A DNA stretch of 64,000 bases from Anaerotruncus sp. (lineage in GTDB: Bacteria > Bacillota > Clostridia > Oscillospirales > Acutalibacteraceae), in contig CP091724.1 in NCBI GenBank assembly GCA_022009795.1, positions 310,001 to 374,000 on the forward strand, given 5' to 3'. Positions 9,748 to 19,793 of this stretch are shown here, in pieces. Under the pieces are notes generated by a model. The model was not told where the DNA came from and ran no database searches. It saw only the letters and a list, made by a program, of their open reading frames with translations. Numbering within the stretch: the stretch's first letter is position 1; each line of letters begins with the position of its first letter. The position numbers and the translations under genes are program-made.

Positions 9748-9767
9748 TGCCTTAACCTCGATAAGTT

Positions 9768-11089
9768 CTATTTCTTTCTCGCCCAAAGTGCCGGCAAAAT
9801 AACCGGTTCTTCCTCGCCGGCCGCTTTCATTTCATCTATAAGCATATATTTTAAATCCTGTCTGATTTCGGCGTATTCGGGGCTTTTAACAAGGTTTGTT
9901 TTTTCGTTAGGGTCTTTTTCCAAATCATAAAGATAATCCTCAAAAATAAACCTTGCTGCTCGCTCTGAGTGCACCACCGGGGCATATGTCGCGCACGGAA
10001 TACATATATTTTGGCGTTCTGATTGCTCTGCCGCACTGGCTTTCGCTGATTTGCATAAACACGCAACTGCGTGCATTGCTTTTGTTTTTCAATCTGCTTT
10101 GTTAAATCAAATCCCTCATATTCGCTCGGAATAGGTATTTGCGCAAGTGAAAGCAGGGTGGGCGGAATGTCAATCAGGCTAACAAGCCTTTTTTCAAGTT
10201 TGCCGCCGTTAAATCCGCCGCCTTTAATAATCAGCGGCGTGTGAATGCAGCTGTCGTGGCAGCTGCGTTTGTATTCAAGATTTCTTGTTTTAAAGTGGCA
10301 GCCGTGGTCGCTTGAATAAATCAAAACCGTGTCATCATATATTCCAAGTTCTTTCAGCTTGTTCACAAGCCTGCCGAAGTTGTAATCAAGCCTGTTTATT
10401 GCCGAAATGTAATCGGGATACATTTCCTCATAATCTCCCTTTAAAAAGGTTAAATCATCGGGTATCGGATAAGCTTTGTAATTATCTACTGTATCTTTGT
10501 ATCCTTCAAATTTGCGGTGATCGTTTTGATGGTGCGGTTCAAGCTGGCTCACAAACATGAAAAACGGCTTGCTCTTATCACAATTATCAAGGTATTCAAG
10601 CGCAAAATCATTTATTTTGTCTGCACGGTAGCCCTTAAATTCTATTTTATTTCCGCTTTCGTCAAAAACATAGCCGTCATATCCATGGGAAGTAAATTCA
10701 AGGCAATCCGCCGCACGCCAGTATTGATAGCCGCCTTGACGCTCTTTGGGAACGGCGCTGCTTTCGCAGTGAATTCCGATTCCGGGCAATTTGTCCGAGC
10801 CAAGGTGCCATTTGCCGATATATGCTGTTTGCCAGCCTGCCTCGTTGAAATAATCGGCAAGCGTTTTTGTGCCGCTCGGCAGGGAAATTGCATTGCTCCA
10901 GCAGCCGTTTTGCGTGGCATATGTTCCCGTTTGCAGGCAGGCTCTTGCAGGGCCGCAAACGGGCTGGCATGTAAATTCGTTTTCAAACAAAACGCCTTCA
11001 CTTGCAAGCCTGCAAAGATTCGGCGTTATTTCTTCATTGATTGTATCCCATCTTTGTTGATCGGAAAAATAAAAAATTATATTTCTCAT
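9768..11089 (-). CDS. Cys-type sulfatase (alkaline phosphatase superfamily), one frameshift
   Basis: About 440 aa. It starts with the metal-binding stretch MRNIIFYFSDQQRWDT. The formylglycine motif CxPxR is present as VCGPARACLQTG, then IGKWHLG and a C-terminal metal site YSSDHGCHF. The cysteine means activation by an anaerobic sulfatase-maturating radical SAM enzyme, which is not in this window. No signal peptide is seen, so it is probably cytosolic and acts on imported sulfated sugars. The frame breaks near 10075-10085. The ATG overlaps the mscS stop by four bases (ATGA), showing cotranscription. Substrate (sulfated glycan, heparan or mucin fragment) is unknown. Confidence 0.9.
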
Positions 11090-12148
11090 TTTGTTTCTCC
11101 GTTTTGGCTTTCAATATAAACGCTTTGCGTGGGATATGCAAAGTCGGTGTCGTTACTCTCAATTATTTCCTTTATCGCAAAATTCAGTTCTTCAACAAAA
11201 GCAAAGTATTCCTCTAAATCGGTAACGGCTATATAGCATCTGATTTGCAGGTTGAGCGAAGAGCCGTCAAATTCGCAAAACCTTACGCGAATCGAAGAAT
11301 CTTCAACCTTTTCGTGCCCGGCAAGAAATTCATAAATTTCTTTTTTGCATTCTTTGAGCACATCTGCCGAGGTGGAGTAAAGCAGGCCGATTTTAAATTC
11401 AATCAGCCTTTTCGTTAGCTTTGCGTAGTTTGTTATAAGCGATTCTGCAAGTTTTGTGTTTGGAACGGCGATAACGGTGTCGTCAAGCTTGCGCACTCTT
11501 GTGGAACGCATTGTGATGTCTTCAACAGTGCCTGAAAAATCGCTTGTTTCAATGAAATCACCAACATCAAACGGTTTATCAAACATAATAACAAAGCCGG
11601 AAATCATGCTTTTGAGCGAATCCTGCGCGGCAAGCGAAACGGCAAGTCCGCCGACTCCCAAGCCCGTGAGTAAGCCGTTTATGTTATATCCAAGCTCCGA
11701 TATAACCATAACTATCGCAATGCAAACGGTAAGTGCTTTCAAAAGATTTGAAACAAATTTAACCGCTATTCCGTTTACCTTCGGGTCGCCACTTTTTGTG
11801 CCGAGATAATCAACAAGATTTTCGGATATAAAGCTTATAATGCACCAACATGTGATTAAAACGGAAACTATTTTTAAAGGTGTCGCGAATAATTGTGTGG
11901 TTGTAGTTTATTATAATGCCCAAAAATAAGCCGAGCACAATAAAATAAATGGCAACGGGGTGCATAAGGCTGTTTTTATATCCCTGCCTGCGCTGCGGAT
12001 ATTTGGCAAAAATAATTTTACCCGTTATGCCCAGAAGCAGGGAAGCGAGCTTGTTTCTGAACACCGTAAATAAAATAAAAACCGCGGCGCCGATTGCTAT
12101 GTTGATATATGTGCCGTAGGCGGCGAAAATTTCATTTATTGCTTCCAT
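11086..12148 (-). CDS. mscS: MscS-family mechanosensitive channel, one frameshift
   Basis: About 353 aa. The N-terminus has two or three hydrophobic helices (residues 10-30, 60-80, 110-140). The pore helix and beta domain follow: GLGVGGLAVSLAAQDSLKSMISG, then MFDKPFDVGDFIE, TRVRKLDDTVIAVPN and the soluble C-terminal part. MscS channels open on membrane tension and release solutes on hypo-osmotic shock. The ATG overlaps the FkbM stop (TAATG) and its TGA overlaps the sulfatase ATG, so the three genes are translationally coupled. The break lies in the T/A run near 11865-11885, between pore region and N-terminal helices. Confidence 0.92.
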
Positions 12149-13226
12149 TATTCACACTCCTTTTCATTGCAAACGCAGTAAAAATTGCTTTCCCATGCGG
12201 GAATGTATGCGCTGTGGCGAAAATAAATTTTGTAGTTTTTATTAAGCTCCCGAATTTTTTTGAGGCAGGGCAAACATATCTTCATTTCTGTGATAGGCAC
12301 AGATATAGAGCTTCGGCAGGCAACGCTTTATTGTTTTTTCACAGCCGCAAAGCGCGTTCATCTCGGCACCCTCAATATCCATTTTAATAAGCGAAACGGA
12401 GTTATCGTCAATCAAATCGTCTATCGCTTTGAACTCCGTCGGCTCTCCGACAGAAGAAAGCTTTGAATTTCTGCCCGCTTTTTTTTCAAAAAACAGGGTT
12501 TCGCTTTTACACCAAGCTCCTGCGTTGTAAAGGGTTATGCCTTGCATGCCATCAGTGTTGCGGCAAAGCTTTTTGAAATTTTTGCCGTCGGGCTCCAATG
12601 CGTAAATATGATTGTATTTTCCGCCGGTGCTTGCCGTGAATTCACTTATGGTGTCGCCGTCGTAGGCACCGCAGTCTATCATCGTTTCATTGCCGCCGAG
12701 CCGAAGAATATCGGTGTATATTTTGCCTTTATCATATTCATTACACTTGTAAAGGTAATCAACTTTACCGCTGATTTTGAATTTCAGCACATTTTCATAC
12801 ACTCTGCGGCTTTCATCGTCCGCCAAATTATCATAAACCGTTTGAAATTCGGCTCTGTGCTCATCAAAATATTTCCCCGTAAATAATCCGTTGCCCGCAA
12901 CGGGAATGTCGGGAGCAAAAACAGGGTGTTCGGCGTTCATTGCCTTTATTCTTTCAAGCACATCCGGCAGGCGGGTGGCAAATGCAAGCACAATGTTGAA
13001 ATCATCGTATTTCTCGCAAACCTCGCTGTATTTAAGCACCTTTTTTCCCAAAAATGAATGTCCTCTCACAAATTCATCGCTGGCAAAAATTTCGTTTATT
13101 TCGATTTCGTTTTCATGCAGAATTTCGATTATTTTTTTCCGCGGCGTTTCCCATTCCTTAAACGGCGATGGGTTTGCCGTCCTCTTTCAGCCTTTGCCAA
13201 ACATCTTTTTCGTTAATTTCAAGCAT
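12148..13226 (-). CDS. FkbM-family SAM-dependent methyltransferase, interrupted
   Basis: About 358 aa. A nucleotide-binding-like N-terminal segment (GMGNAAEKIIEILHEN) precedes the methyltransferase fold: MIDCGAYDGDTISEF (SAM loop), YALEPDGKNFKKL, and LIKMDIEGAEMNALCG, typical of FkbM proteins that methylate sugars or polyketides. First gene of an operon with mscS and the sulfatase. Breaks: an in-frame TAA near 13159-13161 at a spot where relatives have Tyr (IAV-x-GMGN), an A-run shift near 13140-13150, and a shift at 12255-12262 that hides the last 30 residues. The start at 13226 is an ATG with weak ribosome site, so it is less certain. The methyl acceptor is unknown. Confidence 0.82.
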
Positions 13227-13286
13227 TTTTTTATCATTCCGTTTCCGTAGTTATTATAATATTTAAAAATCTTACAAATCAAGGTA

Positions 13287-13316
13287 TTTACAAAGAGTTT
13301 AAAAAAAGTTTATAAT
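13287..13316 (+). promoter_or_regulatory. Promoter of the phoH-ybeY-era operon
   Basis: TTTACA, 18-base spacer, perfect TATAAT, about 25 bases before the phoH start codon. The divergent FkbM gene begins at 13226. Confidence 0.55.
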
Positions 13317-13341
13317 GTATCAATAATGTAAAAGGTGAGGT

Positions 13342-14311
13342 ATGATTACGGAACAGATTATCACGTTTGACGCTATGGAGCAGGCGGTAAGCCTGTTTGG
13401 CTCCTTTGATGAAAATATAAAGCTGATTGAAAAGGAATTTGCCGTTTCAATAATCAGCCGCGGCAGCGATTTAAAAATCGTCGGCGATGCGGAAAACGTT
13501 TCCTTTGCCGTCAGGGCCGTAAACGCTTTGCTCACTTTAATAAACAAGGGCGAAACGCTTTCGGATCAAAATGTGCGCTATGCCATTGGCCTCGTTAAAG
13601 AAGGAAACGATGATAAGCTTGCCAAAATGGCAACGGACACGGTTTGCATAACGGCAAAGGGCAAGCCGATTAAGGCCAAAACCATTGGGCAAAAAAAGTA
13701 TTGCGAGGCAATAAACAAAAACACGATCACCTTCGGCGTCGGCCCCGCAGGCACGGGCAAAACCTATCTTGCCGTGGCTCTTGCAGTAACTGCTTTCAGA
13801 GCAAAGCAGGTTGATAAAATAATTTTAACCCGTCCTGCCGTTGAAGCAGGCGAAAAGCTTGGCTTTTTGCCCGGCGATTTGCAAAGCAAGGTTGATCCTT
13901 ATCTTCGCCCTCTTTACGATGCGCTGTTTGATATGCTCGGCACTGAGAATTTTCAAAAATATCAGGAACGCGGCTCAATCGAGGTTGCTCCGCTTGCCTA
14001 TATGCGCGGCAGAACGCTGGACGACAGCTTTATTATTCTTGACGAAGCGCAAAACACCACGCCCGAGCAGATGAAAATGTTTTTAACAAGGCTCGGCTTT
14101 AATTCAAAAATGGTTGTAACGGGGGATATAACGCAAATAGATTTGCCTGCAGGCAAAAAAATCGGGGGCTGACCAAGGTTATGCGTATCCTCAAAAAAAT
14201 GTGGATGATATCGAAATATGCAAATTCACTCAAAAAGATGTTGTACGCCACAGGCTGGTGCAGGAAATAATCAAAGCGTATGAAAAATACGAAAATGACG
14301 AGAGGAAATGA
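13342..14311 (+). CDS. phoH: PhoH-family ATPase, one frameshift
   Basis: About 322 aa, cytosolic. A KH-like N-terminal part (1-90) precedes the P-loop GPAGTGKTYLAVALAV, TRPAVEAGEKLGFLPGDL and the Walker B region FIILDEAQNTTPEQMKMFLTRLG, then MVVTGDITQIDLP. PhoH proteins are RNA-linked ATPases or helicase-like proteins, usually found next to ybeY as here. The frame shifts in the A run at 14155-14161; the repaired end reads to TGA at 14309-14311, five bases before the ybeY ATG. AAGGTGAGG lies before the ATG. In many Clostridia yqfD precedes phoH; here an unrelated divergent gene does. Confidence 0.95.
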
Positions 14312-14315
14312 AAAG

Positions 14316-14823
14316 ATGGAAAGGGTAAAGGTTGTTATCACAAACGATCAAAAAAAGGTTAAGGTGCCCACGGGAATAAGGCTTCTTATTCGCCGCTGCT
14401 GCCACGCCGTGCTTGAACTTGAAAATTTTGAAGGCTCGGCCGAGGTTTCCGTTCGCTTTGTCGATAACGAAGAAATCAGGCGCCTTAATGCCGAATACAG
14501 AAATATAGACAGGGAAACGGATGTGCTTTCTTTCCCGCTCGGCGAAAACGGTGTTTACGATGTTAATTTGGATACGGGTGCAAAGCTGCTCGGCGATATA
14601 GTTATTTCCATGGAAAAGGCAATGGAGCAGGCAGAGCTTTATAATCACCCGCTTCAGCGCGAAATCGGCTTTTTAACCGTTCACTCAATGCTGCATCTTT
14701 TGGGCTACGATCATGAAAAACGGCGGCATAGAGGCTGTTCATATGCGCGAAAAGGAAGAAACCGTGCTCACTCAAATCGGCTGGAAAAGAGATAACAGCT
14801 ATTATATGGGAGACGAAGAATGA
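14316..14823 (+). CDS. ybeY: Endoribonuclease YbeY, one frameshift
   Basis: Single-strand endoribonuclease needed for 16S rRNA 3'-end maturation and ribosome quality control. About 169 aa. It shows DVLSFPL and the zinc site HSMLHLLGYDH. The ATG at 14316 is preferred over the upstream in-frame ATG at 14295 because that one lies inside the end of phoH and lacks a ribosome site. A shift near 14716-14720 (A run) breaks the last 35 codons, which otherwise read MREKEETVLTQIGWKR. The stop overlaps the era start by four bases (ATGA). Confidence 0.94.
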
Positions 14824-15725
14824 CAAAATCCGCATTTATCGCAATAGTGGGCAAGCCGAATGTCGGCAAATCCTCTTTGCTCAACAGATTGCTCGGCGCA
14901 AAAATTGCAATTGTTTCATCAAAGCCGCAAACCACGCGCACAAAAATAATGGGTGTGCTCACTTTGGGCGAAACGCAGCTTGTGTTTACGGATACTCCGG
15001 GCTTTCACAAGCCGCATAACAAGCTCGGCGAATATATGAATAACGCCGTGGGTGACAGTATCGGCGGCACGGATTCCGTTCTTTTTTGTAACCGAGCCGC
15101 GCGGCGAGCTTGACGATAAAGAGCTTGAGCTTATAAAAAAACTGAAGCAGGAAAAAGCGAAAGGTTATTCTTGCAATCAATAAAATTGATATGCTCAAGG
15201 ATAAAAAAGAACTTTTTTTGACCGCATTGTTTATTTAACAAAATTTTTATGATTTTGATGCGGTTGTGCCCGTTTCCGCCACAAGGGGTGACGGAATGGA
15301 CGAGCTTGAGGATGAGCTTATCAAAACAGCCTGCGAAAGCGTGCACTATTTTTCCGGACGATACTTTAACCGATCAGCCCGAAAGAGTGCTTGCCGCGGA
15401 AATCATAAGAGAAAAAATCCTGCGCCTTATGGATAAAGAAGTGCCGCACGGAATTGCCGTTGCCGTTGAAAAAATGCGTGAGCGCGAGGATAAGGATATT
15501 TTTGGATATAGATGCCACAATTTATTGCGAGCGAGAAACTCATAAGGGTATGATAATTGGCAAGCACGGCGCAATGCTGAAAAAAATATCCACTTTTTGC
15601 AAGGCAGGATCTTGAAAGCTTTTTTTGAAATTAAGGTAAATCTTCACACCTGGGTTAAGGTTAAAGAGGGCTGGAGAAACAAAGAGGGCCTCATTCACAA
15701 CTTCGGCCTTGACGGGCAGGATTAA
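14820..15725 (+). CDS. era: GTPase Era, several frameshifts
   Basis: Ribosome assembly GTPase that binds 16S rRNA and the membrane. About 301 aa when repaired. Seen: G1 GKPNVGKSSLLNRLLG, G2 region PQTTRTKIMGV, G3 FTDTPGFHKP, G4 INKID, and the C-terminal KH domain with GMIIGKHGAMLKKI and a final WVKVKEGWRNKEGLI. At least six one-base shifts lie in short runs (about 15080, 15160, 15215, 15345, 15500, 15590 and 15620); this is the most damaged gene of the operon. Position after ybeY and before yqzL-recO is the usual Firmicutes order. Confidence 0.93.
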
Positions 15726-15785
15726 AATAAAAAAATCAAACGCTTTTTTTAAACCGCTTCGATTGGTTTTAAAATGGCACAAATG

Positions 15786-15828
15786 AACGCCGCCGCCATA
15801 GGATAAAATATTAACGGCGGTGTTTTTT
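15786..15828 (+). promoter_or_regulatory. Hairpin covering the yqzL ribosome site
   Basis: Arms AACGCCGCCG (15786-15795) and CGGCGGTGTT (15815-15824) pair over ten bases with one G-U, followed by a T run that leads straight into the yqzL ATG at 15829. The 3' arm contains GGCGGTG, the only ribosome-binding site of yqzL. It could act as a terminator after era or as a translational shutter. Confidence 0.5.
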
Positions 15829-15984
15829 ATGTTTGATGAATATTGGAATAAATTTATAAATTCCGGCAGTGTGCAGGATTATTTAAGCTATGTTGCTCAC
15901 AGCCGAAATCAAAAGGCAGAATTTGATGAAAACAGCAACAAAGGCACTTGTGATAAAAGAACAAACGATTGGCGAAAGCGATAG
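15829..15984 (+). CDS. yqzL: YqzL-like small protein between era and recO
   Basis: 51 residues beginning MFDEYWNKFINSGSVQDYLSY. The pattern F-x-x-W-x-x-F-x-x-x-G-x-(I/V)-x-x-YL-x-Y and the place between era and recO match the Bacillus YqzL family. The function of the family is not known. It overlaps the recO start by about 59 bases in another frame. The C-terminal 20 residues are polar and may reflect an indel inside the overlap, so the true end is not certain. Confidence 0.6.
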   Translation: MFDEYWNKFINSGSVQDYLSYVAHSRNQKAEFDENSNKGTCDKRTNDWRKR

Positions 15985-16662
15985 GCTTATAACTCTGCTT
16001 TCGGCGGAGCATGGGCTTATCCGCGCTTTTGTGCGCCGCGCAAAGCTTGCAAAAAGCCGTTCGGCAAGCGCAACCTCGCTTTTTGCTTACGGCGATTTTT
16101 CGCTTTACCGCGGCAAGGACGCTTACACGGTGGACGATGTTACGCCGATTGAAGTTTTTTTTGATTTGCGAAAAGATATCGAAAGGCTTGCGCTGGCTCA
16201 ATATTTTGCTCAACTTTCTTTTGAAGTCGGGGCGGAGGAACAGCCGTGTGAAGAACTTTTGCGCTTGATGCTCAATTCGCTTCATCTGCTTTGCAAGGGC
16301 AGCAAGGGGCTTTTGCATATTAAAGCCGTGTTTGAATTTCGCGCAATGTGTCTCGGCGGCTATATGCCGAGCGTGCTTGCCTGCGATAATTGCGGCACAT
16401 ACGAAACCGAGCTTATGTATTTTGATACCTTGGAGGGCAAAATCTATTGCGAAAACTGCCCTAAGCCGGGCGCGGTTCCCGTGCCGAAAACGGTGATTAA
16501 AGCAATCAGGTATATTTGCCTCACGGAGCCTGCAAAAGATTTTTTTCGTTCACTTTAAGCGATGAAAATACGGCGCTTCTTGCCGATGTTGCCGAAAAAA
16601 ATACACAATCAGCCGTATTCAGCGCGGCCTTTCGGCGCTTGAATTTTTACAAGGCGCTTTAA
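15926..16662 (+). CDS. recO: DNA repair protein RecO, one frameshift
   Basis: Recombination mediator acting with RecF and RecR in loading RecA on gapped DNA. About 245 aa. It has an N-terminal OB fold (TKALVIKEQTIGESDRLITL), a helical middle and a zinc-binding CxxC...CxxC (CDNCGTYE and YCENC). The ATG at 15926 is chosen because family members begin just before KALVI; an in-frame ATG at 15890 would add 12 odd residues. The frame shifts in the T run at 16541-16547; the repaired tail ends in ALEFYKAL. It lies 36 bases before mutS2. Confidence 0.92.
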
Positions 16663-16698
16663 TAATAAATTTTTATTTTTAATTTTAGGAATAATGAT

Positions 16699-19086
16699 AT
16701 GAATAAACATTTTTGAAGCACTTGAACTTAATATTGTGCTTGATATGCTTGCAGCAGAAGCATCCTGCCCGGATGCGGCAGAGAAGGCAAAAAAAGCATA
16801 ACGCCCGTTTTTTTGATATGGCGGATGCTGAAAGATTGCTTTGCCAAACGGAGGATGCGTTTTCGTTGCTTGCGCGTTTCGGTGCTCCGTCCTTCTCCGG
16901 GCTCGGAAATGTAAACAACGCATTGCACAGAGCGGCGGCGGGCGGCGAGCTTAATACATACGAATTGCTTGAAATCGGCGGCACGCTTCGCGCCGTGCGC
17001 TCACTTTATGAGTGGTACGGCCATTGCAGCGGAGTGCGCACCGCACTTGATTATTTTTCAGGGAATTACGGTAAATAAATATCTTGAAGATAAAATCTTT
17101 TTCCGTTATTATTTCCGAGGATGAAATTTCGGATAAGGCCTCGGACGAGCTTTTTTTGAAATCAGGCGAAAAAAATGCGTGCCAAGGCAAACTCCGTGCG
17201 CGAAAAGCTTGATTCTATGATTCACTCGGCTCATTACCAAAAATTTTTGCAGGAGCCTATCGTAACTCAGCGAAACGGCAGATTTGTTGTGCCCGTAAAA
17301 TCCGAGCACCGCGGAGATGTGCCCGGTCTTGTGCATGATATGTCGGCCTCGGGGGGCAACTGTGTTTATAGAGCCGGTTTCCGTTGTTGATGCAAACAAC
17401 GATATTAAAATGCTGCAAAGCAGCGAGCGCGACGAAATCCGCAGGATTTTGTTTGAGCTTTCGGGCGAGGCGGGCAATTTTTCGGAAAGCATAAAGCATT
17501 CTTATGAAAGTGCCGTGCAGCTTGATCTGATATTTGCCAAGGCTCATCTTGCATATAAAATGAAAGCCTCAAAGCCGATTTTGAATAACGAGGGAATAAC
17601 TCTGCTTAAAAAGGCTCGCCATCCCTTGCTTGATTCAAAAAAAGCGGTGCCCGTCAATATTTCGCTCGGTGAAAAGTTCGATACTCTTGTTATCACCGGC
17701 CCGAACACGGGCGGTAAAACCGTTTCTATAAAAACGGTGGGTCTGCTCAGCCTTATGGCGATGTGCGGTCTGCTTGTGCCCGCGGCGGATCAATCAAGAA
17801 TTGCCGTTTATAACGGCATTTACGCCAATGTCGGCGACGAACAGAGCATTCAGCAAAAATCTTTCTACATTCTCGGCAAATATGGTGAATGTGATAGAAA
17901 TCATGCGCGAGGCGGGTGAAAATTCCCTTGTGCTTATCGATGAGCTCGGCGCCGGAACAGACCCTATTGAAGGCGCGGCTCTTGCCGTTTCAATCATCGA
18001 ATATATGCGCGCAAAGGGTGCGAAAATCGCCGCCACAACGCATTATGCGGAGCTTAAAGCCTATGCGCTCAACACGCCGGGTGTTATAAACGGCTGCTGC
18101 GAGTTTGATGTGGAAACCTTGAGACCCACATATAACCTGCTCATCGGCGTGCCCGGCAGGTCAAATGCCTTTGCAATATCAGAGCACCTCGGAATGGATA
18201 AGGGCGTTATAGAAGAGGCTAAGAAAATTATCGGCAGTGAAAATCAATCGTTTGAAAGCGTGCTGCAAAAGCTGGAAGAAACCAGGCTTGAGCTTGAGAA
18301 AGAAAAGGAAAAGGCCGAAAAGGCGGTGCGCGATGCCGATAAAATGCGCAGCCGCGCGCAATCCGAAAAGGATAAAATCGCTCAGCTTAAAGCAAACGAA
18401 ATGGAAAAAGCAAAGCGCGAGGCGAAAAAGATCATTGATTCGGCAAAGCGCCAAAGCGCGGATTTTCTGCTTCGCCTCGATCAGCTTAAAAAAGAGGCAA
18501 ATCCCCAAACGGCAACGGATGTGGCAAGAAAAACCCGCCGCGAAATCAAAAACAGAATCGGCGAGATGGAGGATGCGGTTGATCCGCGCACGCTTGCCGA
18601 GGAGTGGGATGAGGATTATAAGCTGCCCCGCCAAATCGTTAAGGGCGATGCCGTTATTATCAGGGGCATCGGTGCGGGTGAAGTGCTTGAAGTTAATAAA
18701 AACAATGTGCTTGTGCAATCCGGCATGCTTAGGACGCGTGTTAAAGCAAGCGATTTAATGCTGACGAAAAAAAGCCGAAAAAAAGCACCTGCTAAGCAAA
18801 CGCGCTCCGTTTACCGCACCACTTCGCGCGCGGACGCGGATGTTAGCACCGAGCTTGATTTACGCGGCCAAACCGTTGAAGAAGCGATTGCGAATGTGCA
18901 GCTTTTTTTATTGATAAATGCGTGCTGAACAATATTTCAGAAATCAGAATTATTCACGGTAAGGGCACCGGCGCCCTGCGCGCTGCAGTTACGCAGGAAT
19001 TGAAGGGTCACCCGAATGTGGCGGAATTCAGGCTCGGCGTTTACGGTGAGGGCGAAAGCGGCGTAACCATTGCAAAGCTTAAATGA
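16699..19086 (+). CDS. mutS2: Endonuclease MutS2 / recombination suppressor, several frameshifts
   Basis: About 795 aa, the usual length. Order: MutS core with clamp (1-300), Walker A GPNTGGKTVSIKT, Walker B LVLIDELGAGTDPIEG, a long Lys/Glu-rich coiled coil (about 510-600), a KOW-like stretch (KGDAVIIRGIGAGEVLEV), and the C-terminal Smr domain with ELDLRGQTVEEA and IHGKGTGALR. MutS2 lacks the mismatch-binding domain of MutS and acts against homologous recombination or on collided ribosomes. Shifts near 16716, 16793, 17062, 17080, 17172, 17357, 17868 and 18905 are in runs or short repeats. A terminator follows. Confidence 0.94.
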
Positions 19087-19145
19087 TTTTTTTGGATTGC
19101 TTTGCGAAGCCGTTTTTTTATTTAAATAAACATAATTATGTATTA

Positions 19146-19188
19146 AAGACGGCGGTGCGGACCATGCGTTTGCGCCGCCTTATTTTTG
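19146..19188 (+). terminator. Terminator after mutS2
   Basis: GC-rich stem (GGCGGTGC at 19151 with GCGCCGCC at 19172) followed by TTATTTTT. It closes the phoH-to-mutS2 operon. Confidence 0.7.
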
Positions 19189-19272
19189 TGCCATTGCATT
19201 TATGTGCGGCAATATTTTTGTGTCAATACAAAACAATAAAATATTCTTTGTAAAAATATTCGCTTTTTATGC

Positions 19273-19332
19273 TTGACTTATTGCCGCCGCTTATGTATAA
19301 TATCACTTGCTGTAAAGATTAAATACTTTACA
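19273..19332 (+). promoter_or_regulatory. Promoter of ylxM-ffh with palindromic operator candidate
   Basis: TTGACT (19273-19278), 17-base spacer, perfect TATAAT (19296-19301). Directly downstream lies the inverted repeat TGTAAAG-N8-CTTTACA (19311-19332), which would cover the start of the transcript. Two similar repeats, and a third weaker one, occur near ftsZ. The stretch 19087-19388 holds only this, the terminator and an A/T-rich leader. Confidence 0.75.
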
Positions 19333-19388
19333 CATATTTGCGCCGTCGCTTTTTTTAGGGCGCAATTTGCTTGGAAAGAGGGATAATT

Positions 19389-19758
19389 GTGGCGAAAAAA
19401 ATCTCGAAATATCGTTTCTTCTTGATTTTTACGGCGAAATGCTTACAAAAAAAGCAGCACGATTTCCTGATTTATTATTACGACGAGGATTTGTCGCTTT
19501 CCGAAATTGCGGAAAACGAGGGCATCACGCGCCAGGGTGTGCGCGATGCAATCAAAAGAGCCGAAAATCAGCTCTTTGATATGGAAAACAGATTGGGCCT
19601 TGCAAAGCGCTTTTAATTTAATGCGCCGCGGGCTTGACGAAATTATTGAAAGTGCAGAGGCTATAAATGAGTATAACCTCAATCACAGCCTTTCACGAGA
19701 AATTAACGACAGTGTTTCAAAAATCAAATCAACTGCGGATTATCTTTTAAAGCTTTGA
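19389..19758 (+). CDS. ylxM: YlxM-family SRP-associated DNA-binding-like protein, frameshifted
   Basis: About 123 aa. The helix-turn-helix stretch YYYDEDLSLSEIAENEGITRQGVRDAIKRAE identifies the UPF0122/YlxM family, which is cotranscribed with ffh and reported to influence signal recognition particle function. The start GTG at 19389 follows GAAAGAGGG; the first codons then read VAKNLEISFLLDFYGEMLT after correction of the A run at 19394-19400. Further shifts lie near 19450 and 19605. The gene ends a few dozen bases before the ffh start. Confidence 0.88.
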
Positions 19759-19793
19759 TTGATTTTTATTTATGCAGCAGGGCGTTGATTGCT

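Noticed and set aside
18179..18718. Long minus-strand frame opposite the mutS2 coiled coil
   Set aside because: Its Leu/Phe-rich composition is the complement of Lys/Glu codons of the MutS2 coiled coil.
19260..19390. SRP RNA (4.5S/6S) gene upstream of ylxM-ffh
   Set aside because: The conserved GGAA tetraloop helix of SRP RNA could not be found in this stretch.
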